Counted from the stretch's first letter, positions 47,509-59,260 are shown. The stretch: 64,000 nucleotides of DNA from Methylorubrum sp. B1-46 (GCF_021117295.1 NZ_CP088247.1:1627001-1691000), one strand, 5' to 3'. The notes: generated by a model from the letters alone, not told the origin. Numbers and translations are program-made.

Positions 47509-48213
47509 GTGACCGGACCCGTCGAAGCCGCGCTCGAAGCGTTCCGCGCCAGCGGCTCCCCCTGGCTCGACCTGCCGTTCTTCCGAGAGGGCGCGGCGGA
47601 TCGGGTCGCGCAAAAGGTCAATGCCCGCGTCGCCGCCGGGGCGACGGTGCTGCCGGAACCCGCGGCGATCTTCCGGGCGCTGACGCTGACGCCCCTGCCC
47701 GCCGTGAAGGCGGTGATCCTCGGCCAGGACCCCTACCCGACGCCGGGCGACGCCAACGGGCTGGCCTTCTCCTATGTCGGCCCGCGTCGCCTGCCGGCTT
47801 CGCTCAAGGTGATCCTGGCCGAACTGGCCCCCGAGGGGGAGACGCCCGACCTCTCCAGCGGCGACCTCACGCCCTGGGCGGAGCGCGGCGTGCTGCTCCT
47901 GAATTCGGCGCTCACGACGGAGGCCGGCAAGGCCGGTGCGCATCTGCGGCTCGGCTGGGCGCAGCTCACCGACGAGGCGGTGGCCGCCGTCTCCGGCCGC
48001 GCGGAGCCGACGGTGTTCCTGCTCTGGGGTGCCCAGGCCCGCGCCCGCGAGGCGCTGATCGACACGGGCCGCCACGGCATCGTCGCCTCGGGTCACCCCT
48101 CGCCGCTCAACCGCGCGCGGGATTTTCCGGGATCGCGCCCGTTCGACCGGGCGAATGCGTGGCTCGAAGCGCAGGGCCGCGCGCCGATCGACTGGCGGCT
48201 GCGTCAGGGCTGA
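47509..48213 (+). CDS. ung: Uracil-DNA glycosylase, family 1 type
   Basis: A 234-residue DNA repair enzyme removing uracil. Motif A is ILGQDPYPTPGDANGLAFSY, with the catalytic Asp and the Tyr that blocks thymine. The middle motif is RGVLLLNSALTTEAGKAGAH with the uracil-reading Asn, and the terminal motif is ASGHPSPLN with the active-site His. Most family-1 enzymes read GQDPYH; here the His is Pro. The GTG start at 47509 has AGGGG upstream. Length is normal. Confidence 0.9.
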   Translation: MTGPVEAALEAFRASGSPWLDLPFFREGAADRVAQKVNARVAAGATVLPEPAAIFRALTLTPLPAVKAVILGQDPYPTPGDANGLAFSYVGPRRLPASLKVILAELAPEGETPDLSSGDLTPWAERGVLLLNSALTTEAGKAGAHLRLGWAQLTDEAVAAVSGRAEPTVFLLWGAQARAREALIDTGRHGIVASGHPSPLNRARDFPGSRPFDRANAWLEAQGRAPIDWRLRQG

Positions 48214-48713
48214 ACCCATCTCGCCGCGACGATTCAAGCGGCCGCTTCCGAGCCTGCTTGGGTCGTCAGAGGCCCTGCTTGCCGGCAATCCGATCCGGCC
48301 CTCCGGGCGGACCGAACAGGCCGGAAGGGTTCCTCCCCTTCACGGCAGGCGTTCGTCCGCAGCTCGGTGCGGCAGAGCTCCCTCGAACAAGGCCTTTCGG
48401 CGGCCAGCGAGGCGGGGGGTGCGACTCCGACGGGACCGGAGCACGCCGGCAGATCCGTCCGTCCCTGCGTGGATCCGAGAGGGGCCGTCGAGGAAAGGAC
48501 GGCGCCCTTCGGCAGGCTCGCCCGGACCCAGCTTCCTCACGCGTAAAAGTGCAGCAGCATCGTTGAGAAAAATACAACCATCGTGCGATTTCAAGGATCC
48601 TGTCCGGCATCACGAGCGTTTTCGAGGTTAATAACCAAGCAACTCACTGCGGTCGCTTGAGCTAACTGCCTGAACCGACAAGGCGCCGAGACGCCGTCTC
48701 AGGATGATGGGGC
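48214..48713. other. Intergenic region upstream of the polysaccharide synthase pair
   Basis: 500 bases with no supported gene on either strand. The left part is GC-rich with no clear coding bias. The stretch at about 48545-48700 is distinctly AT-richer (e.g. GAGAAAAATACAACC, GGTTAATAACC) and is the likely promoter and regulatory region for the membrane-fusion/glycosyltransferase operon. GGTTAATAACC at 48627-48637 is close to palindromic. Confidence 0.5.
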
Positions 48714-49949
48714 ATGTTTTGGAACACACGTGCTGTTCGCATTCTTGTCGGATTGGCGCTTCTAGCCACCGCAATCGTCGTGATGCTGCCGGGCCTCACA
48801 GGTTATACTAGCCTCGATGGCACCGTGAATGCGCGCTTCGCCGTGCTGTCGGCGCCGATCGAGGGGGTCGTGTCCGATACGCCGCCGAAGGTCGGAACAG
48901 CGCTTCCCGAGGACGCGGAGCTCTTCCAGATCACGAACGATCGCATCGCCCGCACGGCGGAGGCGCAGCTCGATGCCGATCTCGGCGCGGCGCGCGAGCG
49001 CCTGAAGGCGCTGGACGGACAGATCGGTCAACTCACCGTTCTCAAGAAGGAGCTCGCCGCGCGCCTCGGCGACTACCAGAAGGCGAGCCTGCAGAGCATC
49101 CAGCAGGAGATCATCATCCGCCAGCAGCGGATCAGCACGGCTCAAGCCAACCGCGTCTCCGCCGAGGCCGACCTCAGCCGCAAGCAGACGCTCGGCGCGA
49201 CCGGCGTGGTCGCCAACAGCTCGGTCGAGGCGGCGCGGGCCGCGGCCGTCGCCTCCGGCAACGAGGGCACGATCGCCCGAGCCGAACTCGACCGACTCCA
49301 TCAGCAGCTCGACGCCCTGAAGCGCGGCACCTTCGTGGGCGAGGGCCGCAACGATGTTCCGTACTCGCAACAGCGGGGAGACGAGGTCACGATCCAGCTC
49401 GCCAACGTGGAGGCCCAGGCCAAGCTCGAACGCGCGCGGGTGCAGCTTCTGGAAAAGCAGCTTCTGATCGAGCGCGCCCGCAACGACAGGCTGTCGAGTG
49501 CCTCCATCCGGCTCCCGTTTCGCGGCGTGATCTGGCGCAACAACGTCGTCGGCGGCTCGAATGTGGTTGTCGGCAATGAGCTGACCCGCCTGCTCGACTG
49601 CCGGGACCTGTTCGTCGATATCCTGCTCGACGAGGTCGATTACGACCAGATCAAGCCGGGCGATCCTGCGGAAGTGCGCCTTCTCGGAACCTCGGACGTG
49701 ATCGCCGGACGCGTGAACTCCGTGCGCGGGGCGAGTGCGGCGGTGGAGGAGGTGACCCTCGCAGCCGTTCCCCCGAAGAGCAAGGGCAAGAATGCCCGCG
49801 TCCGGCTCATCCTCGATCAGAACGCGATGCAGACCGACTACGAAAACTTCTGCCATGTCGGACGCACCGTCCAAGTCCGGTTCGCACGGTCCGCGGCTAC
49901 GCTGCCGTTCGTCAATTGGGTGAAGAGCCTGTGGTTCAGTATCTCCTAG
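48714..49949 (+). CDS. HlyD-like membrane-fusion protein of a polysaccharide synthase
   Basis: A 411-residue protein with one N-terminal membrane helix (VRILVGLALLATAIVVMLPG) and a periplasmic body. A split lipoyl-like part is visible as VLSAPIEGVVSDTPPKVGTA near 45-65 and SIRLPFRGVIWRNNVVGGSN near 265-285, with a long coiled coil between (about 78-260). A beta-barrel region (FVDILLDEVDYDQIKPGDPA) follows. The gene end overlaps the start of the glycosyltransferase gene, so the two proteins are probably made together. The role is likely export of, or anchoring for, the polymer made by the partner, like BgsB or Alg44. Confidence 0.82.
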   Translation: MFWNTRAVRILVGLALLATAIVVMLPGLTGYTSLDGTVNARFAVLSAPIEGVVSDTPPKVGTALPEDAELFQITNDRIARTAEAQLDADLGAARERLKALDGQIGQLTVLKKELAARLGDYQKASLQSIQQEIIIRQQRISTAQANRVSAEADLSRKQTLGATGVVANSSVEAARAAAVASGNEGTIARAELDRLHQQLDALKRGTFVGEGRNDVPYSQQRGDEVTIQLANVEAQAKLERARVQLLEKQLLIERARNDRLSSASIRLPFRGVIWRNNVVGGSNVVVGNELTRLLDCRDLFVDILLDEVDYDQIKPGDPAEVRLLGTSDVIAGRVNSVRGASAAVEEVTLAAVPPKSKGKNARVRLILDQNAMQTDYENFCHVGRTVQVRFARSAATLPFVNWVKSLWFSIS

Positions 49950-51949
49950 AGCTGGACCTCGCTCCTCTCGCCCCGACCTGCCTCGTCGGAGCGTTCTTCT
50001 ACGTCTTCGTGACGAACTGGCCCCGGGAGAAGACCTGGGCACGGAGCATCGCCTGCGCCTTCGTTCTCGCGGTGGCGGTGCGTTATCTCCTCTGGCGCTT
50101 CTTCCACACCGTGCTGCCGCATCCCGTCGACGGCAGCTTTGCCTTCATCTGGACTTGGGCCGTCTTCTGCGTGGAACTCGGCGCCTTCGCCGACATCCTG
50201 CTCTTCCTCGTGGTGATGAGCCGCTCGGTCGATCGGAGCGCCGAGGCGAGCCGGCTGGAGCAGGCCTTCTTCGCGCGCCCGGAATCGGAATTGCCGACGG
50301 TCGATGTCTTCATCCCGACCTACAACGAGCCGCTCGACGTGCTGGAGCGGACCATCGTCGGGGCGCTCGCACTCGATTACCCGCGAGACAAGCTCAAGGT
50401 CTACGTCCTCGATGACAAGCGGCGCGATTGGCTGAAAAAGTATTGCGAGGAAAAGGGCGCGATCCACGTCACCCGGCCGGACAATTCCCACGCCAAGGCC
50501 GGCAACATGAACAACGGCCTCAAGGTCTCCTCGGGCGATTTCATCGCGATTTTCGATGCGGATTTCGTGCCCTACCGCAATTTCCTGCGCCGCACGCTGC
50601 CCTTCTTCACCGATCCGACGATCGGCATCGTTCAGACTCCGCAGCACTTCTTCAACAAGGATCCGGTCCAGTCGAACCTCTCGCTCGAGAAGGTCTGGCC
50701 CGACGAGCAGCGGCTGTTCTTCGACGAGATGGCCGCGAGTCGCGATGCCTGGGACGTGAGCTTCTGCTGCGGCTCCTGCTCGATCGCCCGGCGCGCCGCG
50801 CTCGACGTGATCGGCGGGTTTCCCCACGACTCGATCACCGAGGATCTGCTCACGACGCTGGCCATGCTCAACAAGGGCTACAAGACCCGCTACCTCAACG
50901 AGCGCCTGTCAATGGGCCTCGCGGCGGAGAACCTGAAGGGATACTTCGTTCAGCGGGGCCGCTGGTGCCGCGGCGGCATCCAGACGATCTACCTGCATAA
51001 CGGCCCCCTGCGCGGGCCGGGCCTGAACCTGTTCCAGCGGGCGATGTTCCTGCCGCTGTCGTGGCTGATGCAATACACGACGCGGTTCGTGATTCTCGTG
51101 GTCCCGGCCGTCTACCTCTGGACCGGCGCGGCACCACTCTACTTCACCGGCTCGCAGGACATCGTCTTCTATCAGCTGCCCGTGCTCACGGCCTACTTCC
51201 TGCTGATGGGATGGCTGACGCCGACGCGCTACCTGCCGCTGGTGTCGAGTGCGGTGGGCACCTTCGCGACCTTCCGCATGCTCCCCGTGGTGATCTCCAG
51301 CGTGATCAAGCCCTTCGGCGTGCCGTTTCGCGTGACGCCGAAGGGCAGCGGCAACGAGGAGAACGCCTTCGACGCCTACACCTTCTTCTCGATCGCCTTC
51401 TGGATCGCCGTCACGGCGCTCGGCCTCGTCATCAACATCGTGCCGGAATGGTCGCGCATCGGCGAGGGCGAGTTCTCGCTCGTCTCGGCCTACTGGGCGG
51501 CCCTCAACATCCTCGTTCTGCTGGTGGCGGCCCTGATCTGTTTCGAGAAGTCGCGCCCGCTCCTCGACAGTTTCGCGACCGACGAGCCGGCCCGAATCGT
51601 CGCCGCGGACCGGACCCTGGATGCGCGGATCGTCAGCCTGTCGCTCGACCGGGGTGTCGCGTCGTTCCCGACAGATCCCGGCCTGCGCCCCGGTGACCGG
51701 ATCCGGATCGAGATGGAGCGCTTCCCCCACCTTGACGCCACGGTCGAGGACGTGACGCCCGGCCGGCGTCGCAAACCGGCCTGCCTCCGCTTCTCCTACG
51801 CTCTCGCGGGCGAACGCCGCGACGCGATGATCGTCAGGCTCTACACGGGCCAGTACTCGCAGGACATCGACGACATCGACAAGTCAGCCATTGCCCACGG
51901 CCTGTGGCACCGCCTTTTCGGGCGAGGCGGAACCTATGGTCCGGCCTGA
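49931..51949 (+). CDS. Processive family-2 glycosyltransferase, cellulose/mixed-linkage glucan synthase type
   Basis: A 672-residue inner-membrane synthase. N-terminal helices are followed by the catalytic domain: VFIPTYNEPLDVLERTI, VLDDKRRDW, GDFIAIFDADFVPYRNFLRR (D-x-D), SITEDLLTTLAML (TED) and QRGRWCRGGIQT (Q-x-x-RW). More helices and a C-terminal cytoplasmic domain (about 570-672) follow. In that tail RTLDARIVSLSLDRGVA resembles PilZ only loosely, and the RxxxR and D/NxSxxG motifs are not clean. The GTG at 49931 has GGTGAAGAG upstream; a TTG at 49916 is the alternative. No bcsB, bcsZ or bcsC is nearby, so this is not a standard cellulose operon. Confidence 0.88.
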   Translation: MVQYLLELDLAPLAPTCLVGAFFYVFVTNWPREKTWARSIACAFVLAVAVRYLLWRFFHTVLPHPVDGSFAFIWTWAVFCVELGAFADILLFLVVMSRSVDRSAEASRLEQAFFARPESELPTVDVFIPTYNEPLDVLERTIVGALALDYPRDKLKVYVLDDKRRDWLKKYCEEKGAIHVTRPDNSHAKAGNMNNGLKVSSGDFIAIFDADFVPYRNFLRRTLPFFTDPTIGIVQTPQHFFNKDPVQSNLSLEKVWPDEQRLFFDEMAASRDAWDVSFCCGSCSIARRAALDVIGGFPHDSITEDLLTTLAMLNKGYKTRYLNERLSMGLAAENLKGYFVQRGRWCRGGIQTIYLHNGPLRGPGLNLFQRAMFLPLSWLMQYTTRFVILVVPAVYLWTGAAPLYFTGSQDIVFYQLPVLTAYFLLMGWLTPTRYLPLVSSAVGTFATFRMLPVVISSVIKPFGVPFRVTPKGSGNEENAFDAYTFFSIAFWIAVTALGLVINIVPEWSRIGEGEFSLVSAYWAALNILVLLVAALICFEKSRPLLDSFATDEPARIVAADRTLDARIVSLSLDRGVASFPTDPGLRPGDRIRIEMERFPHLDATVEDVTPGRRRKPACLRFSYALAGERRDAMIVRLYTGQYSQDIDDIDKSAIAHGLWHRLFGRGGTYGPA

Positions 51950-52119
51950 GCCGACCTTCGCTTAGGCGACACCGAAGCCCCCTGACGGCCGGGATCAGCG
52001 CGAGGCCGAGTGTCAACTGAAAGCGGCGATCCGATCACGGCTTCCCGCCCGCAACAGCTCCCGTCCGATCGTGTCGGTCGATCTCGGTTCGAAGTGACGC
52101 GCCCGATCGCACGGCGCCC

Positions 52120-52158
52120 AAAAACGAAGCCGCCCCCGGCCGAGTGGCGCGGGGGCGG
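52120..52158 (-). terminator. Rho-independent terminator for the 67-residue membrane protein
   Basis: CCGCCCCCG (52130-52138) pairs with CGGGGGCGG (52150-52158). On the minus strand the stem is followed by CTTCG and then TTTTTG (complement of 52119-52124). It lies 27 bases beyond the stop of the small membrane gene. Confidence 0.75.
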
Positions 52159-52184
52159 TTCTGATCGTCCGAAGGAAAAAGAGG

Positions 52185-52388
52185 TCAGGCGGCGATCTTG
52201 GTCGCGCCGATGACGGTGTTCTCGTTGGCCAGCCGAACGGCGGTAGCCGGAGCGCGGTGGGTCGCCTGGATGCTGGTCATCTCCCCGGCGGAGACATGCG
52301 CGCCACCCTCGGAGCCGAAGCGCTCGGCCAGCATCACGACCAGGGTCACGTTGGCGATGGCGGCGGCGAGAACGATGAGGGCGATCAT
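52185..52388 (-). CDS. Small membrane protein, 67 residues
   Basis: One N-terminal helix (MIALIVLAAAIANVTLVVML) is followed by a soluble tail of about 45 residues (GGAHVSAGEMTSIQATHRAP). Function unknown. An AAAGGA ribosome site about nine bases upstream supports the ATG at 52388 over the earlier in-frame start at 52433. A strong terminator follows, so it is probably transcribed on its own. The AT-rich segment at about 52400-52475 is the likely promoter. Confidence 0.65.
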   Translation of the reverse strand: MIALIVLAAAIANVTLVVMLAERFGSEGGAHVSAGEMTSIQATHRAPATAVRLANENTVIGATKIAA

Positions 52389-52517
52389 GGCGGGCACGTC
52401 CTTTGGTGCGATGCGATAAATCCTATATCGCACCGCACCCTGGAACTTGGTATACCAGATACCGAAACGCCGATATGCGACCGGCGCATGGCGGCGCGCC
52501 GGCTCGCCCTCCTCTCC

Positions 52518-53414
52518 TTACGGCTTCTTGGTCTCGCCTGCGGCCGGGGCGCTGCTGCCTGTGCGCTCGACCTTGGCCGCCTCGCGCAGCTTGACGATGG
52601 TGTCCTGCTGAGCCTTGCGGGTGAGGTACTGGTCGATCTGCTCCTTCATCTCGTCGAAGGTCGGCACCGGCTTCGTCCGCTTCTCCTCGACGCGCAGCAC
52701 GTGCCAGCCGAACTGCGTCTTGACCGGGTCCGAGACCTGGCCCGGCGTCATCTTGAAGGCAGCGTCCGCGAACGGCTTCACCATCCGCTCCTGGGTGAAC
52801 CAGCCGAGATCGCCTCCTTCGGTCTTGGAGCCGGGATCTTTCGACACTTCGCCCGCGATCTTGGCGAAATCCTCGCCGCCCTTGATGCGGGCGGCGATCT
52901 TCTTGGCCTCATCCTCGCTCTCGACGAGGATGTGGCGGGCCCGCACCTCCTCCTCGGGCTTCATCGACTTCACAGTCTGGTCGTAGAGCGCCTTGGCGGC
53001 CTCGGGCGTCACCGCCTTCTTGGCCTCGCGCTCGAGGTAGTCGTCGAGCAGAAGCTTGTCGCGGAAATAGGCCAGCTTGCGCTTGAACTCAGGGCTGTCG
53101 CCGACCTTGGCGGCCTCGGCCGCCTGCGCGCCGACCTTGAGATCGATCATGTAATCGACCAGCAGGTTCTGCTTGGCGCTCTCGTCGACGCCGGGCAGCG
53201 ATAGGGCCGGATCCTCGCCCGCGAGCGCGAGGTCGGCACCGGTGATCGGCTGCCCGTTGACCCGCGCCACCACCGTATCGGGCGAGGCCGCCGCAGGCGC
53301 CGGCGTCGCCGCTTTCGGGGCCGGCGTCTGGGCGAGGGCAACGCCGGACAGGCACGGCGCGGCGAGGATCAGCGCGAGGGCGCTCGCGCGCCGGAGGGAG
53401 AACGGAATCGGCAT
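52518..53414 (-). CDS. Periplasmic parvulin-type peptidyl-prolyl isomerase
   Basis: A 298-residue folding factor. A signal peptide (LRRASALALILAAPCLSGVALAQ) is followed by a SurA/PrsA-like N-terminal helical region (VVARVNGQPITGADLALAGE) and a parvulin domain at about 160-255. The domain's landmarks are RARHILVESEDEAKKIAARI, KDPGSKTEGGDLGWFTQERM and KTQFGWHVLRVEEKR. The C-terminus is lysine- and alanine-rich. The ATG at 53414 is chosen because it places the signal peptide correctly; the frame runs to 53552. It is divergent from secA, which suits a role in export. Confidence 0.93.
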   Translation of the reverse strand: MPIPFSLRRASALALILAAPCLSGVALAQTPAPKAATPAPAAASPDTVVARVNGQPITGADLALAGEDPALSLPGVDESAKQNLLVDYMIDLKVGAQAAEAAKVGDSPEFKRKLAYFRDKLLLDDYLEREAKKAVTPEAAKALYDQTVKSMKPEEEVRARHILVESEDEAKKIAARIKGGEDFAKIAGEVSKDPGSKTEGGDLGWFTQERMVKPFADAAFKMTPGQVSDPVKTQFGWHVLRVEEKRTKPVPTFDEMKEQIDQYLTRKAQQDTIVKLREAAKVERTGSSAPAAGETKKP

Positions 53415-53699
53415 CGGAAGCGTCGTTCCTTGGGCGTCGTCCCCGCCGAGCCGGTCTTTAACGCCGTCCGGCTTCGTCCCGCGGGGCTCGTCGGGATGCG
53501 GCAGGTGCCGCGAAGCGCGGACACAGGTGGAATCTCTTCGAGGCAAAGGCAAGCGTGGCCTTGATCACCGCGCGCGCTCGTGACCATGCCCCGGCACTAC
53601 CGGATGCGCCTGCGGATATTTACCTCTATAAGCCCGCTCAATGCAGGCCGGCGGCCCCTCATATGCCGCCCGCGACGACCTCACGACCGCAGGTTCACG

Positions 53700-56606
<2,907 letters not shown>

Positions 56607-56613
56607 GCCTTCC

Positions 56614-57024
56614 GTGAGCGGCCCCATCGTCTACGGGCTGGAGCCGGATCTCGACGCGGAGACCTTTCAGGGTGTCCTCGTCGAATCCGGCCTCGCGCCG
56701 CGGCGGCCGGCCGAATATCTTGAGCGGCTCGACCGGATGCTCAGGGGCTCCGACCTGATCGTCACCGCCCGACGCGACGGGCGCCTTGTCGGCGTGGCGC
56801 GCACGCTGACCGACTTCGCCTTCTGCGCCTACCTCTCCGACCTCGCGGTCGCCCGCGACTGCCAGGGCCTCGGCATCGGCCGCCGGCTCATCGCCGAGAC
56901 GCGGGCGGCGGCCGGGCCCGAGGCCTCCCTGCTGCTCACCGCCGCACCCGGCGTCGAGGACTATTACGAGGCCATCGGCATGCCGCGCGTGCCGCACGCC
57001 TTCCGCTATGACAAGGAACGCTGA
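56614..57024 (+). CDS. GNAT-family acetyltransferase
   Basis: A 136-residue Gcn5-related N-acetyltransferase. The acetyl-CoA binding motif is AVARDCQGLGIGRRLIAETR (Q-x-x-G-x-G near 92-97), preceded by CAYLSDLAV and followed by YYEAIGMPRVPHAF. It starts with GTG seven bases after the secA stop, so it may be co-transcribed with secA. The substrate is unknown. Confidence 0.88.
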   Translation: MSGPIVYGLEPDLDAETFQGVLVESGLAPRRPAEYLERLDRMLRGSDLIVTARRDGRLVGVARTLTDFAFCAYLSDLAVARDCQGLGIGRRLIAETRAAAGPEASLLLTAAPGVEDYYEAIGMPRVPHAFRYDKER

Positions 57025-57030
57025 GCGGGC

Positions 57031-58194
57031 TCAAGGCGCCTCGTCCGCCAGCGCCTCCAGCACGGCATGCGCCGCCGCGATGCGCGCCGGGATCGGAAAG
57101 GCGCGGTTGGCCAGCATGACGAGACCGATGCGCTTTGCGGGCACGAAGGCGACATAGGCGCCGAAGCCGTTGGTGGAGCCGGTCTTGTTGAACAGCGTGG
57201 CGCCCTTCGGCGCTTCCGGCGGATCGAGCCGCGCGGCGGGCTGCGCCTCGAACCGCATGGTATCGGCATTGGCGGCCTGAAGGCGCTCGAGCGTGAGCGG
57301 ATAGGGCAAGAGTTCCCAGCCGAGCGCCTGCACCATCTCCCCGGTCCGGGAATATCCGACACCGGTGCCTTCGACCGCCCGCCGCAGCGGCGGGTCGAGG
57401 CGGCCCGGATCGAGATGGGCCTCGATGAAGCGGATCATGTCGGCGGCGCTGGATTTGACGCCGTAGGCCTCGGCATCGAGCACGCCCCGGCCGACCCGGA
57501 TCGGCCTGTCATCCCGACCGTAGCCCCAGGCGTAGCGTTCCATCTCCGAGGCCGGCACGCGGATGAAGCTGTGCGCGAGGCCGAGCCCCGGAAACAGCCG
57601 CCTCTCCATCAGGTCGGCGAATTCGCCACCCATGGCCACCGCGGTGGCGGCTCCGAACAGGCCGAGGCTCGGGTTGGAGTAGAGCCGCTGCGTTCCGGGT
57701 GGCGCGGAGGGCTGCCACTCGCGGAAATAGGCGAACATCGCCGCCGCGTCGGTGACGCCGTCGGGGAATTGTAGCGGCAGGCCGCCCGCGGTGTAGGTGC
57801 CGAGATCGAGCAGACTGACACGGTCGAGGGCGCTGCCCCGCAGCGGCGGCAGGAACCGGCTCGGCGCGTCGGCGAGCGAGAGCCGGCCGAGCGCCTGCGC
57901 GTAAGCGGCGAGCGTCGCGGTGAACGTCTTGCTGACCGAGCCGATCTCGAACAGCGTGTCCCGCGTCACCGGGCGCTGCCGCTCCCGGTCGGCGAGGCCG
58001 AAGGTGAAGACCGCGGAGTGCCCGCTCCGCGTCACGGCGACGGCGAGGCCGGGCACGTCGTATGCCTTCAGGAGCGGGCGGTAGCTGCGTTCCACAGCGG
58101 CGGCGATCCGTGCCGGCGGGTCTTCGGCCGCCGCGGGACCTGAGCTGCGCAGCAGGCCGCTCAGGACAAGGGCGAAGAACCCCACCTTTCGCAT
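57031..58194 (-). CDS. ampC: Class C (AmpC-type) beta-lactamase
   Basis: A 387-residue periplasmic serine hydrolase with a signal peptide (FFALVLSGLLRSSGPAAAED). All three class C elements are present: the nucleophile in FEIGSVSKTFTATLAAYAQA (S-x-x-K near 87-90), YSNPSLGLFG (Y-x-N near 172) and the KTGSTNGFGAYVAFVP box (near 337). The Leu/Gly-rich context and PAKRIGLVMLANRAFPIPAR C-terminus fit chromosomal AmpC enzymes. No ampR regulator is adjacent; the gene is divergent from the phosphopantetheinyl transferase. Resistance phenotype cannot be judged from sequence. Confidence 0.92.
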   Translation of the reverse strand: MRKVGFFALVLSGLLRSSGPAAAEDPPARIAAAVERSYRPLLKAYDVPGLAVAVTRSGHSAVFTFGLADRERQRPVTRDTLFEIGSVSKTFTATLAAYAQALGRLSLADAPSRFLPPLRGSALDRVSLLDLGTYTAGGLPLQFPDGVTDAAAMFAYFREWQPSAPPGTQRLYSNPSLGLFGAATAVAMGGEFADLMERRLFPGLGLAHSFIRVPASEMERYAWGYGRDDRPIRVGRGVLDAEAYGVKSSAADMIRFIEAHLDPGRLDPPLRRAVEGTGVGYSRTGEMVQALGWELLPYPLTLERLQAANADTMRFEAQPAARLDPPEAPKGATLFNKTGSTNGFGAYVAFVPAKRIGLVMLANRAFPIPARIAAAHAVLEALADEAP

Positions 58195-58249
58195 TGCGGA
58201 AATGGCGTGTTTCCTTCTTGGCTGAGGCGAGCGAGGCGGACGGGCGGCC

Positions 58250-59083
58250 ATGACGGGCGAGGAAAGTGCCGAAAGCGCGGCAGGACCGGAGGCCGCCCGC
58301 CCGCTGGTGCGGAGCCTGCGCCTGGGCCTCGACGCGCCCCGGACCGGCCCGATGCAGGCCGCGCTCGCCCTCGCCTGCGGGCCGCTCGACTGGCTGGACG
58401 CCCATCGCGCCGGCTTTCTCCACGCGGACGAGGCGGCGCTTCTCACCGACCGTCTCCACGCCCGGCGCCGCCACGGCCTGCTGATCGGGCGCTACGCCGC
58501 CAAATGCGCGCTCGCCGCGCTCCGGCCCGATCTCGATCCTCGGGCGCTGGCGATCCGGCCCGGCGTGCTGGAGCAGCCGGTCCTGTCCGGCGCGGGTTCG
58601 GACAAAAATCTCGGCATCAGCCTGTCCCATGCCGGCCCGGTCGCGGTGGCGGTTGCCTTTCCCGAGGCCTGCCCGATGGGAATCGACTTGGAGCGAATCC
58701 GGCCGGCCAACGTCGCGCTCCTGACCGGCCAGACCCATGCGACCGAGCGGCGCCTCCTCGCCGCCCATCTCGTGGGGCCGGAGGCCGAGCGGCTGACGCG
58801 GCTCTGGTGCCTGAAGGAAGCCTTGTCCAAGGCCCTGCGCTGCGGCCTCACCGTGCCGCTCGACCTTCTCGCCATCGGCAGCGTCGAGGCGAAGGCAACG
58901 GGGCTCGGCGTCACCTTCGCGAACTTCGCGCAATATCAGGGCCTGAGCCTCGCGGCCGGCGATCTCGCCGCCGCCCTGGTGCTGCCGCGCCCGCCGGCGG
59001 TGACGCTGGCCCTCGATGCGAGGGAATGGAAGGCGTTCCAACAGGCCCTGAGCGAAGCGGCGGCGTGGGAGCCGGGCGCGTAG
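58250..59083 (+). CDS. 4'-phosphopantetheinyl transferase (Sfp-like)
   Basis: A 277-residue enzyme that transfers phosphopantetheine from CoA to carrier proteins. The motifs are LLIGRYAAKCALAALRPDL, GISLSHAGPVAVAVAFPEAC, the metal-binding PMGIDLERIRPAN (D near 144) and RLWCLKEALSKALRCGL (K-E-A near 188-191). Length and motifs fit the Sfp/AcpT superfamily. No polyketide or nonribosomal synthetase is in the window, so its target is elsewhere. A small overlapping gene follows at 59065. Confidence 0.92.
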   Translation: MTGEESAESAAGPEAARPLVRSLRLGLDAPRTGPMQAALALACGPLDWLDAHRAGFLHADEAALLTDRLHARRRHGLLIGRYAAKCALAALRPDLDPRALAIRPGVLEQPVLSGAGSDKNLGISLSHAGPVAVAVAFPEACPMGIDLERIRPANVALLTGQTHATERRLLAAHLVGPEAERLTRLWCLKEALSKALRCGLTVPLDLLAIGSVEAKATGLGVTFANFAQYQGLSLAAGDLAAALVLPRPPAVTLALDAREWKAFQQALSEAAAWEPGA

Positions 59084-59256
59084 CAGGCCCCATCCGCATC
59101 CGCCTGCACGACGCGGCCCTCTACGACCGCGACATGATCCGTTTCAACGCGGGCGACGGCACGGCCTGCACCGCGTGCTGGCTCGCCCCGGCCGCCCTGC
59201 CAGCCGACGTCGCCCTGTTTCCCGATGGGCTCGCGGCGGCGCTGGCCGCGCGGTGA
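59065..59256 (+). CDS. Possible 63-residue protein overlapping the phosphopantetheinyl transferase end
   Basis: An open frame starting with GTG inside the end of the transferase gene and continuing 173 bases beyond it. The product contains RIRLHDAALYDRDMIRFNAG and a short CTAC motif, ending VALFPDGLAAALAAR. It ends four bases before the convergent esterase gene. The protein-like composition and the lack of any other candidate in this gap support it, but no family is recognised. It could also be a non-coding extension of the open frame. Confidence 0.4.
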   Translation: MGAGRVAGPIRIRLHDAALYDRDMIRFNAGDGTACTACWLAPAALPADVALFPDGLAAALAAR

Positions 59257-59260
59257 AGGG

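Noticed and set aside
48155..48631. Open frames after the uracil-DNA glycosylase gene
   Set aside because: They start inside the glycosylase gene, show no ribosome site or family feature and have Arg/Pro/Ser-rich shadow composition.
51560..51860. PilZ c-di-GMP domain at the end of the glycosyltransferase
   Set aside because: The diagnostic RxxxR and D/NxSxxG motifs are not clearly present, so the C-terminal domain is described as PilZ-like only.
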